From the NCBI GenBank assembly GCA_026225235.1, contig JAMFSK010000098.1:96649-160648 (forward strand): DNA of 64,000 nucleotides, written 5' to 3'. A model generated the notes under the pieces. The model was not told the origin of the DNA and made no database searches. It saw only the letters and a list, made by a program, of their open reading frames with translations. This DNA is from Burkholderiales bacterium. GTDB lineage: Bacteria > Pseudomonadota > Gammaproteobacteria > Burkholderiales > Burkholderiaceae. The translations under genes and the position numbers were made by a program. Of this stretch, positions 55,270 through 64,000 are shown piece after piece. Each line of letters opens with the position of its first letter. Position 1 is the stretch's first letter.

Positions 55270-57642
55270 TTACTCCTCGATCGGCTGAAGCTTAGCGACT
55301 GACAGGGCCAGCCACTTCTGCCCGTTGCGCCGGAAATTGACTTGAGCACGCGCATCCGCGCCGGCGCCTTCGAGCGCCGTAATGGTGCCCTCGCCGAACT
55401 TCGTATGAAACACCGCCTGCCCGACCTTGAAGCCCGTATCGGCCGCGCGTTGCTTGTCGGCATACGCCGGCAGTGGCGTATTGCCGGTGTAAGCATCCGA
55501 GGCGCGCCGGCCGCCGCCGTACCCTGAGCCACCATCGTCACTGCGCTCGCCACCCGGGCGGCCAGACCAGTCGCGACCGTACCCTGCATTGTCCGGGCGG
55601 CCGCCCCAGCGCGTACCCGGCTCGCTCTTCGGGGTCAGCCACTTGAGGGACTCCTGCGGCAACTCGTCGAAGAAACGCGAGCGAATGTTGTAGCGGGTCT
55701 GACCATGCAACATCCGGCTCTGCGTGAATGACAGATACAGGCGTTCGCGCGCACGCGTGATCGCGACATACATCAGGCGCCGCTCTTCCTCGAGACCATC
55801 CTGCTCGACGGCCGAGTTCTCATGCGGGAACAGGCCCTCTTCCAGACCCGTAATAAACACCGCGGTGAATTCGAGCCCCTTTGCCGCATGCACCGTCATC
55901 AACTGCACGGCGTCCTGCCCTGCCTGCGCCTGGTTGTCGCCCGCCTCGAGCGAGGCATGCGACAGGAAACCCGCAAGCGGCGTCATGACGTCGGACACCG
56001 GCACATCGGCGTCGATGACCTGCAGGCCGTCCGCGTCGATTTCGAGCGCATTGCCAGCGTTGGGCGCCATCGCAATCGCGCGCGCTGGGGCATTGAGCCC
56101 ATAGCCTTCTTCGCCGACAAACGCCGCGGCCGCATTGATCACTTCCTGCAAATTCTCAAGGCGGTCTTCGCCTTCACGCTCCGTCTCGTAGTGCCCCACC
56201 AGACCGCTTTCGCGGATCACGTAGTCAACCGTCTCGGGCAGACTCAGCGGCAGCGTTTCGGCGCGCATCTTGTCGATCAGCTTGCTGAAAGCACCGAGGC
56301 TGCTACCGGCCTTGCCGCTTAGGAACGGCACGGCTGATGCCATCGAGCAGTTATGCAGGCGCGCGACGTCGGCCAATTGCTCGAGCGAACGCGCTCCGAT
56401 GCCGCGGGTCGGGAAATTGACCACGCGCCCGAAAGCCGTATCGTCGTTCGGGTTGTCGATCAATCTCAGATAAGCGAGCGCGTGCTTCACTTCCTGACGC
56501 TCGAAAAAGCGCAGGCCGCCATAGACGCGGTAAGGCAGCCCCGCGCCGACCAGGGTGTGTTCGATCACGCGCGACTGCGCATTGCTGCGGTAGAGGATCG
56601 CAATATCGCTGCGCGCGAAGCCCTGATTGATTAGCGCCCGAATTTCCTCAACGATGAAACTCGCTTCCTGCGTATCGGTCGCCGCCTCATAGACGCGCAC
56701 CGGTTCGCCATGCCCCGCGTCCGTGCGCAGGTTCTTGCCGAGCCGCCGCGAATTATTGGCGATCAGGATATTGGCAGAATCGAGAATGTGGCCGTGCGAA
56801 CGATAGTTCTGTTCGAGCTTAATGAGGTGCTGCACACGGAATTCGCGCTCGAAATCGGCCATATTGCCAACATTCGCACCGCGGAACGCATAAATGCTCT
56901 GGTCGTCGTCGCCGACGGCGAACACGGCACTCTGCTCGCCCGCAAGCAGCTTGAGCCACGCGTATTGAAGGCGGTTGGTGTCCTGAAATTCGTCGACCAG
57001 AATATGCCGGAAGCGCCCTTGGTAATGCTGGCGCAGCGGCGCCGACATCGTCAGCAATTCGTAGCAGCGCAGCAGCAGTTCGGCGAAGTCGACCACGCCC
57101 TCGCGCTGGCACTGCGCATCGTAGGCTTCGTAGAGTTCGACCAGGGTCCGGTTGAAACTGTCGGTCGACTCGACCTTCGAGGGCCGCAGGCCCTGCTCTT
57201 TGGCGTTGTTGATGAAATGGACGACGTTTTTAGGCGGATATTTCTCGTCGTCGACATTGAGGCCCTTCAACAGGCGCTTGACCGCGGAGAGCTGGTCCGC
57301 CATGTCGAGGATCTGGAACGTCTGCGGCAGACCGGCGTCGCGGTAGTGCGCGCGCAGCATCCGGTTGCACAGGCCGTGGAAGGTGCCGATCCACATCCCG
57401 CGCGTGTTGATCGGCATCATCGCCTGGAGCCGCGCGACCATTTCTTTCGCGGCCTTGTTGGTGAAGGTCACCGCGAGAATACCGTTGGGGCTGACCTGCC
57501 CGGTCTGGATCAGCCAGGCGATCCGCGTGGTCAGCACACGCGTCTTGCCGCTGCCGGCTCCCGCGAGAATCAGCGCGGGCTCGTCGGGCAGGGTCACCGC
57601 GGCGTGCTGTTCGGGGTTCAGATTGGCAAGCAGATCGGGCAT
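55270..57642 (-). CDS. uvrD: UvrD-type DNA helicase II
   Basis: The 790-aa superfamily 1A helicase has Walker A ILAGAGSGKT (residues 25-34), GILAVTFTNKAAKEMVAR, GTFHGLCNRML, Walker B VDEFQDTN (about 217), VGDDDQSIYAFRGA, EQNYRSHGHIL, TVHAAKGLEF and RRLMYVAITRARERLYLSF. It unwinds DNA in excision and mismatch repair. The last ~110 residues hold a Gly/Arg/Asp/Tyr-rich linker (nt about 55490-55620), then the Tudor-like C-terminal domain (AVFHTKFGEGTITALEGAG). The ATG at 57640-57642 gives the family start; the frame to 57729 adds an unrelated leader. UvrD rather than Rep is favoured by the C-terminal domain. It is divergent from valS. Confidence 0.95.
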   Translation of the reverse strand: MPDLLANLNPEQHAAVTLPDEPALILAGAGSGKTRVLTTRIAWLIQTGQVSPNGILAVTFTNKAAKEMVARLQAMMPINTRGMWIGTFHGLCNRMLRAHYRDAGLPQTFQILDMADQLSAVKRLLKGLNVDDEKYPPKNVVHFINNAKEQGLRPSKVESTDSFNRTLVELYEAYDAQCQREGVVDFAELLLRCYELLTMSAPLRQHYQGRFRHILVDEFQDTNRLQYAWLKLLAGEQSAVFAVGDDDQSIYAFRGANVGNMADFEREFRVQHLIKLEQNYRSHGHILDSANILIANNSRRLGKNLRTDAGHGEPVRVYEAATDTQEASFIVEEIRALINQGFARSDIAILYRSNAQSRVIEHTLVGAGLPYRVYGGLRFFERQEVKHALAYLRLIDNPNDDTAFGRVVNFPTRGIGARSLEQLADVARLHNCSMASAVPFLSGKAGSSLGAFSKLIDKMRAETLPLSLPETVDYVIRESGLVGHYETEREGEDRLENLQEVINAAAAFVGEEGYGLNAPARAIAMAPNAGNALEIDADGLQVIDADVPVSDVMTPLAGFLSHASLEAGDNQAQAGQDAVQLMTVHAAKGLEFTAVFITGLEEGLFPHENSAVEQDGLEEERRLMYVAITRARERLYLSFTQSRMLHGQTRYNIRSRFFDELPQESLKWLTPKSEPGTRWGGRPDNAGYGRDWSGRPGGERSDDGGSGYGGGRRASDAYTGNTPLPAYADKQRAADTGFKVGQAVFHTKFGEGTITALEGAGADARAQVNFRRNGQKWLALSVAKLQPIEE

Positions 57643-57822
57643 GGAGGGCTTTTTCGCAGAACGGTCACAGGGCGGCTGCACATTATATGTCTCGTGGCGC
57701 CTCGCGGCCGACGGATGCGCATGGAGCATTTTTTATGCGCCGCGGCCTGTCAAATGGGGCCATTTCCCTTCCTACCTCGGCCAACTGACGCTTCGATGCC
57801 GTTAAACGCCCGCCAGAACCCT

Positions 57823-57828
57823 TATAAT
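57823..57828 (+). promoter_or_regulatory. -10 element of valS
   Basis: A perfect TATAAT lies 33 bases before the valS ATG. The -35 region at 16-18 bases shows no good match. Confidence 0.45.
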
Positions 57829-57860
57829 TCAAGCTTTCACGCCAACTTACCCAGAATTCA

Positions 57861-60806
57861 ATGAGCGACAGCATCAGCGCGGCCCAAGGCGAGCACACCG
57901 ATACCCCGGCCGCGGTTCCCGAATCGACGCTTGCGAAGAGCTTCGAGCCGCATACGATCGAGGCCCACTGGGGCCCCGAATGGGAAAAGCGCGGTTATGC
58001 CAAGCCCGCTTTCGTCGAGGGACAAAAGGATTTCTCGATCCAGCTGCCGCCGCCGAACGTCACCGGCACCCTGCATATGGGCCATGCGTTCAATCAGACG
58101 ATCATGGACAGCCTCACGCGCTACCACCGCATGCTCGGCGAGAACACCCTCTGGGTGCCGGGCACGGACCACGCGGGGATCGCCACGCAGATCGTCGTCG
58201 AGCGCCAGCTCGATGCGCAAAAAATCTCGCGCCATGATCTGGGCCGCGAAAAATTCGTCGAACGCGTCTGGGAATGGAAGGAGCAGTCGGGCTCGACGAT
58301 CACGAGCCAGGTCCGCCGGCTCGGCGCGTCGATCGACTGGAGCCGCGAATACTTCACGATGGATGAGCGCATGTCGAAAGCCGTGCGCGAAGTCTTCGTG
58401 CGGCTGTACGAACAAGGCCTGATCTATCGCGGCAAGCGTCTCGTCAATTGGGATCCGAAGTTGATGACGGCCGTGTCCGACCTCGAAGTGGCGAGCGAGG
58501 AAGAAGACGGGTTTCTGTGGCATATCCACTATCCGCTCAGCGACGGCTCCGGCCAGCTGACGGTGGCGACAACACGGCCCGAAACCATGCTCGGCGACGT
58601 CGCCCTGATGGTTCACCCCGAAGACGAACGCTATGTGGCGCTGATCGGCAAGACCGTGAAGCTGCCCCTGAGCGATCGCGAGATTCCGATCATCGCCGAC
58701 GACTACGTCGACCGCGCGTTCGGTACGGGTGTGGTCAAGGTCACGCCGGCACATGATTTCAACGACTATCAGATCGGTCTGCGCCACAAGCTGCCGATGA
58801 TCGAGATTCTGACGCTCGAAGCGAAGATCAACGATAACGGCCCCGCCGCGTATCGCGGTCTCGATCGCTACGACGCGCGCAAGCGGATCGTTGCCGATCT
58901 CGAAACGCTCGGTCTGCTCGCCGAAACCAAGAAGCACAAGCTCCAGGTCCCGCGCGGCGACCGCACCCATGTCGCGCTTGAACCGATGCTGACCGACCAG
59001 TGGTTCGTCGCCATGAGCAAGCCGGCGCCCGAAGGGACGCTGCACGCCGGCAAGTCGATCACCGAAGTGTCGCTCGATGTCGTGCGCAATGGCCAAATCC
59101 AGTTCGTTCCGGAGAACTGGTCGACCACCTACTACCAGTGGCTCGAAAATATCCAGGACTGGTGTATCTCGCGCCAACTCTGGTGGGGCCATCAGATTCC
59201 CGCCTGGTACGGCGAGAACGGTGAGATCTTTGTGGCCCGCACCGACGCCGAAGCGCGCGAGAAGGCCCAGGCGGCAGGCTACACCGGCGCGCTCAAGCGC
59301 GACGACGATGTGCTCGACACCTGGTTCTCGTCGGCGCTGGTGCCCTTCTCGTCGCTGGGCTGGCCCGAACAGACGCCTGAACTCAAGCACTTCCTGCCGT
59401 CCTCGGTGCTGGTGACCGGCTTCGACATCATCTTTTTCTGGGTCGCCCGGATGGTGATGATGACGACGCACTTCACCGGTCAGGTGCCGTTCGACAAGGT
59501 CTATATCCACGGCCTCGTGCGCGACGCCGAAGGCCAGAAGATGTCGAAGTCCAAGGGCAACACGCTCGATCCGATCGATCTCGTCGACGGGATCGACCTC
59601 GAGTCGCTCGTAGCAAAGCGCGTCTACGGCCTGATGAACCCCAAGCAGGCCCAGCAGATCGAGAAGAAGACGCGCAAGGAGTACCCCGACGGTATTCCCG
59701 CGTTTGGTACCGACGCCTTGCGTTTCACGATGGCGTCGCTGGCGACACTCGGCCGCAATATCAATTTTGATCTCGCGCGCTGCGAGGGCTATCGCAACTT
59801 CTGCAACAAGCTGTGGAACGCCACGCGCTTCGTGCTGATGAACTGCGAAGGACATGACTGCGGCGTGGCGCCCTGCGTGGGCGACTGCGGCCCGGACGGC
59901 GCACTCGATTTCTCGCAGGCGGACCGCTGGATCGTCTCGCTGCTCCAGCGCGTGGAAGGCGATGTCGCCAAGGCCTTCTCCGACTACCGCCTCGACATTG
60001 TTTCGAGCACGATTTACAAGTTTGTCTGGGACGAGTACTGCGACTGGTACGTCGAACTCGCGAAGGTGCAACTGCAAAACGGTACGCCGGCGCAGCAACG
60101 CGCGACGCGCCGCACCCTGCTGCGCGTGCTCGAGACGGTGCTGCGGCTTGCCCATCCGGTGATTCCGTTCATCACCGAAGCGCTCTGGCAAAAAGTCGCC
60201 CCGCTCGCGGGCAAGTATCCGCAGGCGAGCGCTGATAGCAACACTGCCGCGCCTTCGCACGAAAGCGGTGCGGCACCCGCTTCGATCATGGTGCAGCCTT
60301 ACCCGCTGGCCGAACCGACCAAGATCGACGAGGCGTCCGAGGCATGGGTGGCGCAGCTCAAGGCCGTGGTCGACGCATGCCGCAACCTGCGCGGCGAGAT
60401 GAACCTGTCCCCGGCGGTTCGCGTGCCCTTGCTCGCGAGCGGCGATGCGCAGCGGCTCCAGTCGTTCGCGCCGTATATGCGCGCATTGGGCCGTCTGTCC
60501 GAAGTCACGGTGATGCCGGACGAGGCGGCTCTCGACGCGGCCGCGGCAGGCACGCCGGTTGCTCTTGTGGGTGCGGACAAGCTTGCGCTCAAGGTCGAGA
60601 TCGACGTCGCCGCCGAGCGCGAGAGGCTGTCAAAGGAAGTGACCCGGCTCTCCGGAGAGGTCACAAAAGCACAGGCCAAGCTAGGCAACGAAAGCTTCGT
60701 GGCGCGAGCGCCTGAAGCGGTCGTCGAGCAGGAACGCAAGCGTCTCGCGGAATTCGAGACCACGCTGACCAAGCTCCACGCACAACTGGCGCGCCTGGCT
60801 GCATGA
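57861..60806 (+). CDS. valS: Valyl-tRNA synthetase
   Basis: ValRS charges tRNA-Val. The 981-aa class I synthetase has [20 protein letters not shown] (the HIGH-type HMGH near residue 70), [10 protein letters not shown], the editing domain ([19 protein letters not shown]), [18 protein letters not shown] (about 560) and a C-terminal coiled-coil arm ([21 protein letters not shown]). In the C-terminal part an Ala/Ser/Pro/His-rich stretch (about residues 788-812) interrupts the region before [12 protein letters not shown]. The N-terminus carries ~25 variable residues. galU follows after 38 bp. Confidence 0.98.
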   Translation: MSDSISAAQGEHTDTPAAVPESTLAKSFEPHTIEAHWGPEWEKRGYAKPAFVEGQKDFSIQLPPPNVTGTLHMGHAFNQTIMDSLTRYHRMLGENTLWVPGTDHAGIATQIVVERQLDAQKISRHDLGREKFVERVWEWKEQSGSTITSQVRRLGASIDWSREYFTMDERMSKAVREVFVRLYEQGLIYRGKRLVNWDPKLMTAVSDLEVASEEEDGFLWHIHYPLSDGSGQLTVATTRPETMLGDVALMVHPEDERYVALIGKTVKLPLSDREIPIIADDYVDRAFGTGVVKVTPAHDFNDYQIGLRHKLPMIEILTLEAKINDNGPAAYRGLDRYDARKRIVADLETLGLLAETKKHKLQVPRGDRTHVALEPMLTDQWFVAMSKPAPEGTLHAGKSITEVSLDVVRNGQIQFVPENWSTTYYQWLENIQDWCISRQLWWGHQIPAWYGENGEIFVARTDAEAREKAQAAGYTGALKRDDDVLDTWFSSALVPFSSLGWPEQTPELKHFLPSSVLVTGFDIIFFWVARMVMMTTHFTGQVPFDKVYIHGLVRDAEGQKMSKSKGNTLDPIDLVDGIDLESLVAKRVYGLMNPKQAQQIEKKTRKEYPDGIPAFGTDALRFTMASLATLGRNINFDLARCEGYRNFCNKLWNATRFVLMNCEGHDCGVAPCVGDCGPDGALDFSQADRWIVSLLQRVEGDVAKAFSDYRLDIVSSTIYKFVWDEYCDWYVELAKVQLQNGTPAQQRATRRTLLRVLETVLRLAHPVIPFITEALWQKVAPLAGKYPQASADSNTAAPSHESGAAPASIMVQPYPLAEPTKIDEASEAWVAQLKAVVDACRNLRGEMNLSPAVRVPLLASGDAQRLQSFAPYMRALGRLSEVTVMPDEAALDAAAAGTPVALVGADKLALKVEIDVAAERERLSKEVTRLSGEVTKAQAKLGNESFVARAPEAVVEQERKRLAEFETTLTKLHAQLARLAA

Positions 60807-60844
60807 ATTATTGAGGTTCGACCATCACGGCGAGGTATTGAGAG

Positions 60845-61726
60845 ATGCTGAAAGTCACTAAGGCGGTATTCCCGGTTGCAGGCCTGGGCACACGCTTTCT
60901 GCCGGCCACCAAGGCCAGCCCGAAGGAGATGTTGCCCGTCGTCGACAAACCGCTGATTCAGTACGCGGTCGAAGAAGCCATTGCCGCCGGCATCACGGAA
61001 ATGATCTTCGTCACCGGGCGCAGCAAGCGCGCGATCGAGGACCACTTCGACAAGTCGTACGAAATCGAGCACGAACTCGAAGCACGCGGCAAGCAGAAGC
61101 TGCTTGATCTCGTGCGCAGCATCAAGCCGTCGCATGTCGACTGCTTCTACGTCCGTCAGCCGGAGGCGCTCGGCCTCGGCCACGCGGTGTTGTGCGCGGA
61201 GAAACTGGTTGGCGACAACCCGTTCGCCGTCGTGCTCGCAGACGACTTGCTGTACGGCGAGCCGCCCGTGCTGACTCAGATGGTCGAGACCTTCGACCAC
61301 TATCACAGCTCGGTGATCGGCGTCGAAGAGATCCCGATCGAAGACTCGCGCTCGTACGGGGTCATCGAGGGCAAGGAATGGGAGCGCAACATCATCAAGC
61401 TGGCAGGCATCGTCGAAAAGCCTGCGCCTGAAGTTGCGCCTTCGAACCTTGGCGTGGTCGGCCGCTACATCCTGAAGCCGCGGATCTTCGACCATCTGCG
61501 CGCACTCAAGCCGGGTGCTGGCGGCGAGCTCCAGCTCACCGACGCGATCCAGTCGCTGATGGCCGACGAGCAGGTCATCGCGTACAAGTATCACGGCACG
61601 CGTTTCGACTGCGGCAGCAAGATCGGCTACCTGAAGGCGACGGTGGAATTTGCGCTGCGCCATCCCGAAGTCAAGGACGAGTTCGAGGAATACCTGCGCA
61701 CGCGTTCACCCGTGATGGAAAGCTGA
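60845..61726 (+). CDS. galU: UTP-glucose-1-phosphate uridylyltransferase
   Basis: GalU makes UDP-glucose from UTP and glucose 1-phosphate, a precursor for LPS core glucose and other glycans such as those built by the glycosyltransferases at 13.9-18.2 kb. The 293-aa protein has the nucleotidyltransferase signature [69 protein letters not shown] and [15 protein letters not shown]. It is close downstream of valS and ends at a strong terminator. Confidence 0.97.
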   Translation: MLKVTKAVFPVAGLGTRFLPATKASPKEMLPVVDKPLIQYAVEEAIAAGITEMIFVTGRSKRAIEDHFDKSYEIEHELEARGKQKLLDLVRSIKPSHVDCFYVRQPEALGLGHAVLCAEKLVGDNPFAVVLADDLLYGEPPVLTQMVETFDHYHSSVIGVEEIPIEDSRSYGVIEGKEWERNIIKLAGIVEKPAPEVAPSNLGVVGRYILKPRIFDHLRALKPGAGGELQLTDAIQSLMADEQVIAYKYHGTRFDCGSKIGYLKATVEFALRHPEVKDEFEEYLRTRSPVMES

Positions 61727-61779
61727 CGAGGGGTCAAACCCATCGGCCTGAGCAGTGCTTGTCACGACTGCCCGGGCCG

Positions 61780-61815
61780 AAAAAAAGCCGCCGAATGTTT
61801 CTCGGCGGCTTTTTT
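61780..61815. terminator. Bidirectional terminator between galU and the tusA-like gene
   Basis: The stem GCCGCCGA/TCGGCGGC with a 7-base loop is flanked by A7 on one side and T6 on the other, a canonical intrinsic terminator for both convergent units. Confidence 0.92.
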
Positions 61816-61874
61816 ATCGTCTGGACGACGGGGACCGACAGTCGTCAACCGGTCAATCGGTCGGTCAATCCGAT

Positions 61875-62102
61875 TTACCGCCGCTTCATCATGAAGATGA
61901 AGATCTTGTCTTCGGTCCGGGTATCGACGAGCTGGTTACCGGTTTGTTTCGCAAACGCCGCGAAGTCGCGCTGCGAACCCGGATCGGTCGCCATCACCTT
62001 GAGAATCTGGCCCGACTGCATATCGGCCAGCGCCTTCTTGGCGCGCAGGATCGGCAGCGGACAGTTCAGCCCGCGTGCGTCCACTTCCTTGTCGAATTCC
62101 AT
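61875..62102 (-). CDS. TusA/SirA-family sulfurtransferase
   Basis: The 75-aa protein has the family motif RGLNCPLPILRAKKAL, with the sulfur-carrying Cys of the CPxP box, and the fold-typical LKVMATDPGSQRDFAAFAKQTG. TusA-like proteins pass persulfide sulfur from cysteine desulfurase to tRNA thiolation, molybdopterin or other acceptors. Which path it serves cannot be told. An ATG at 62100-62102 is preferred over a GTG 6 bases upstream. It starts 8 bp after ltaE on the same strand, so it is probably co-transcribed. Confidence 0.93.
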   Translation of the reverse strand: MEFDKEVDARGLNCPLPILRAKKALADMQSGQILKVMATDPGSQRDFAAFAKQTGNQLVDTRTEDKIFIFMMKRR

Positions 62103-62110
62103 GACCACGC

Positions 62111-63148
62111 TCAGACCGTCGCCGCGCAGAGCTCACGCAGTTCTGAAGCGAATTTCTCGACGGTCTCCGGCGTGGTGTCCCAGGCGCACATCAGGCGGCA
62201 ACCGCCCGCGCCGATGAAGTCGTAGAATTTCCAGCCGCGCTGACGCATCACGTTGGCCGCCGCAACCGGCAGGTTGGCGAACACGGCATTGGCTTGCGGC
62301 TCGAACATCAGCGAGACGCCCGGAATATCTTCGACGCGTTGGCGCAGCAATTGGGCCATCGAGTTGGCGTGACGCGCATTGCGCAGCCAGACATCGTTTT
62401 CGAGCAGACCAAGCCACGGCGACGAGATAAACCGCATCTTCGAGGCGAGCTGGCCCGCCTGCTTGACGCGATACGCAAAGTCTTCAGCCAGCTTGCGATT
62501 GAAGAACACCACCGCTTCGCCGACCGGCAGGCCGTTTTTCGTGCCACCGAAGCAGAGCACGTCAACACCCGCACGCCAGGTGATTTCCGACGGATGCACG
62601 CCGAGGGCGGCGACGGCGTTCGCAAAGCGCGCGCCATCCATATGCACCGTCAGGTTGCGGCGCTTGGCGATCGCCGCGATCGCGCGCACTTCCTCGACCG
62701 TATAGATCGTGCCAACTTCCGTCGCCTGAGTCAGCGAGACGGCCTTGGGCTTCGGGAAATGAATATCCGAACGGCGCGTGACGATGGCCTCGATCGCGTC
62801 GGGCGTGAGCTTGCCGTTTTCGCCTTTGGCGACCAGCAGCTTCGAGCCGTTCGAGAAAAACTCGGGACCGCCACATTCGTCGGTCTCGATATGGGCGAGT
62901 TCGTGACAGATCACCGACTGGTACGACTGGCACATCGCCGCCAGGGCCAGCGAATTCGCGGCCGTACCGTTGAACACGAAAAACACTTCACAGTCTGTTT
63001 CGAACAGATTACGGATGCGGTCACAGACCTTTTGGGTCCATGTGTCATCGCCGTAACCGGACTCGTGACCGCTGTTATTGCACTCGATCAGGTAATTGAG
63101 TGCTTCCGGGCAAATGCCGGCATAGTTGTCCGACGCAAAATGCTGCAT
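62111..63148 (-). CDS. ltaE: Low-specificity L-threonine aldolase
   Basis: This 345-aa PLP enzyme (fold type I) cleaves L-threonine/allo-threonine to glycine and acetaldehyde. It has HFASDNYAGICPEAL, FVFNGTAANSLALAA, HMDGARFANAVAALG and the PLP-lysine loop CFGGTKNGLPVGEAV. WRAGVDVL and MRQRGWKFYDFIGAGGCRLM follow. The length is normal. GGGAG about 6 bases before the ATG and a TACAAT hexamer (63179-63184 on this strand) support the start. It is divergent from the broken LysR gene, the usual layout of a LysR regulator and its target. Confidence 0.93.
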   Translation of the reverse strand: MQHFASDNYAGICPEALNYLIECNNSGHESGYGDDTWTQKVCDRIRNLFETDCEVFFVFNGTAANSLALAAMCQSYQSVICHELAHIETDECGGPEFFSNGSKLLVAKGENGKLTPDAIEAIVTRRSDIHFPKPKAVSLTQATEVGTIYTVEEVRAIAAIAKRRNLTVHMDGARFANAVAALGVHPSEITWRAGVDVLCFGGTKNGLPVGEAVVFFNRKLAEDFAYRVKQAGQLASKMRFISSPWLGLLENDVWLRNARHANSMAQLLRQRVEDIPGVSLMFEPQANAVFANLPVAAANVMRQRGWKFYDFIGAGGCRLMCAWDTTPETVEKFASELRELCAATV

Positions 63149-63287
63149 GACGCTCCCGCCGCTGGGTCAAAGACCGATATTGTAGTGCGACCTGCCCCTT
63201 GCTTGCCGGCTCGTCAAATTTCATTGCGATTCAAGTGTGAGCGAAACAGGCAAGTCAGGGTCGGGAAGGCAGCGCATATTGCCGATC

Positions 63288-64000
63288 ATGCCTCCCGACG
63301 CAAAAGACACCCCCAACGTGGATCGCCCTCAGAACGAGGTACTGGACCTGACCACCCTGGCCATATTCCGTGCCGTCGTGCGCGAAAATGGGGTGACCCG
63401 GGCCGCCGTAAGGCTCAACCGGGTCCAGTCGAACGTGACCACGCGCATCAAACAACTCGAAGAAGCACTGGGCGTGGCCCTCTTCACGCGGGAAGGGCGA
63501 CGCATGGTCCTTACCCCCGAGGGCGAGAACCTGCTGCCTTATGTCGAACGCCTGCTCGCGCTTGCCGCAGAGGCCTGTAAATCGATCGGTGAACTGAAGC
63601 CGACAGGCCGCCTGCGACTCGGTGCGATGGAAAGCACGCCGGCAAGCCGAATGCCATCGCTACTTGCGAGCTATAGTCGTGAATGGAAGGCGGTGGGGAT
63701 CGCGCTTTTCGTCGAGACGCGCGACGTGCTCGTCGAACACCTTCGTGCTTTAAAGCCGATGCCATTTTCGTCACCGGCCCCTTCGAGGAGGCCGATCGGC
63801 TCCTGTTCGAATGCGAATCGGTCTTTTCTGAAGAATTGCTTCTGGTAACGCTGCACGGTCATCCTCCCGTGCAGAGCCCCGCTGACCTGAAGCTCGATAC
63901 GATGATCGCCTTCAATCGAGGCCGTGCCTATCGGAGGCTGGGCGAAAAGTAGTTTGGCAGCGGGACTGCAACCCAGCCGCATCGTCGAAGTGCCGGCCTA
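63288..64000 (+). pseudogene. LysR-family regulator with two frameshifts, cut by window end
   Basis: The N-terminal winged HTH is clear: LTTLAIFRAVVRENGVTRAA, RLNRVQSNVTTRIKQLEEAL and GVALFTREGRRMVLTPEGENL, then the effector-domain start GRLRLGAMESTPASRMPSLL. Near 63745-63760 the homology jumps to another frame (ADAIFVTGPFEEADRLLFE, SEELLLVTLHGHPPVQSPADL). Near 63930-63955 it jumps back to the original frame (LAAGLQPSRIVEVPA), which then leaves the window. The changes are a net one-base loss, then a net one-base gain. In the original frame a stop occurs at 63846-63848. Both lie by short A/T runs, so sequencing error is a real alternative to decay. A GTG at 63237 is an alternative start. Confidence 0.8.

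Noticed and set aside
57858..60260. An 800-codon open frame opposite valS
   Set aside because: Arg/Ala/His-rich shadow of a conserved synthetase; no family resemblance.

Overview
This is a stretch of a GC-rich betaproteobacterial core chromosome, most likely Burkholderiaceae (Burkholderia/Paraburkholderia/Robbsia-like). The evidence is the family-level sequence of nearly every gene and gene orders typical of that lineage: nadD-rsfS-rlmH-maf-rng; rpsU-yqeY-dnaG-rpoD followed by a CAU tRNA; xseB-ispA-dxs; and polA beside a LOG-family gene, amn, a DUF2782 gene and thrB. The genus cannot be fixed from the window alone. No CRISPR array, insertion sequence, prophage or plasmid module was seen.

Layout. 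1-7.3 kb (minus strand): a chain of housekeeping genes (upp, yebC-like, purD, hemF, nadD, rsfS, rlmH, maf, and the start of rng). 7.5-10.4 kb (plus): an SDR-fold protein lacking the usual catalytic Tyr/Lys, mgsA and a chemoreceptor. 10.4-18.2 kb: a lipopolysaccharide region with msbA, an O-antigen ligase-type membrane protein and four glycosyltransferases. 18.2-24.2 kb: dnaE, then divergently trhO and gluQRS, two enzymes acting on tRNA position 34. 24.3-32 kb: rhlE, a periplasmic MliC-type lysozyme inhibitor downstream of purT, a DHA2 drug-efflux-type transporter, and an OPT-family transporter. 31.9-33.3 kb: an unrecognised protein beside a tRNA(CAU). 33.4-39 kb: the macromolecular synthesis operon rpsU-yqeY-dnaG-rpoD. 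39-47.4 kb: a BaiN/HI0933-type flavoprotein, tsaD, the isoprenoid genes xseB-ispA-dxs, a Rieske oxygenase and a two-domain rhodanese. 47.5-57.6 kb: polA, a LOG-family protein, amn, a DUF2782 protein, thrB, a BPSS1780-family membrane protein and uvrD. 57.8-64 kb: valS, galU, a TusA-family protein, ltaE and a LysR regulator broken by two compensating frameshifts and cut by the window end.

How the genes fit together. Most serve information processing (dnaE, polA, dnaG, rpoD, uvrD, valS, tsaD, gluQRS, trhO, rlmH, rsfS, rpsU), cofactor, nucleotide and isoprenoid metabolism (nadD, hemF, purD, purT, upp, amn, dxs, ispA) and envelope construction (msbA, ligase, glycosyltransferases, galU).

I found no convincing new multi-gene system. 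The most unusual recurring feature is the presence of Ala/Ser/Gly/Thr/Lys-rich low-complexity tails or insertions in otherwise conserved enzymes (RsfS, DnaE, IspA, ThrB, PolA, UvrD, ValS, RpoD, OPT). Other points of interest are the orphan protein at 31954-32952, the back-to-back polA/LOG start codons, the 18-bp repeats inside a signal-peptide coding region, and the frameshifted LysR gene.
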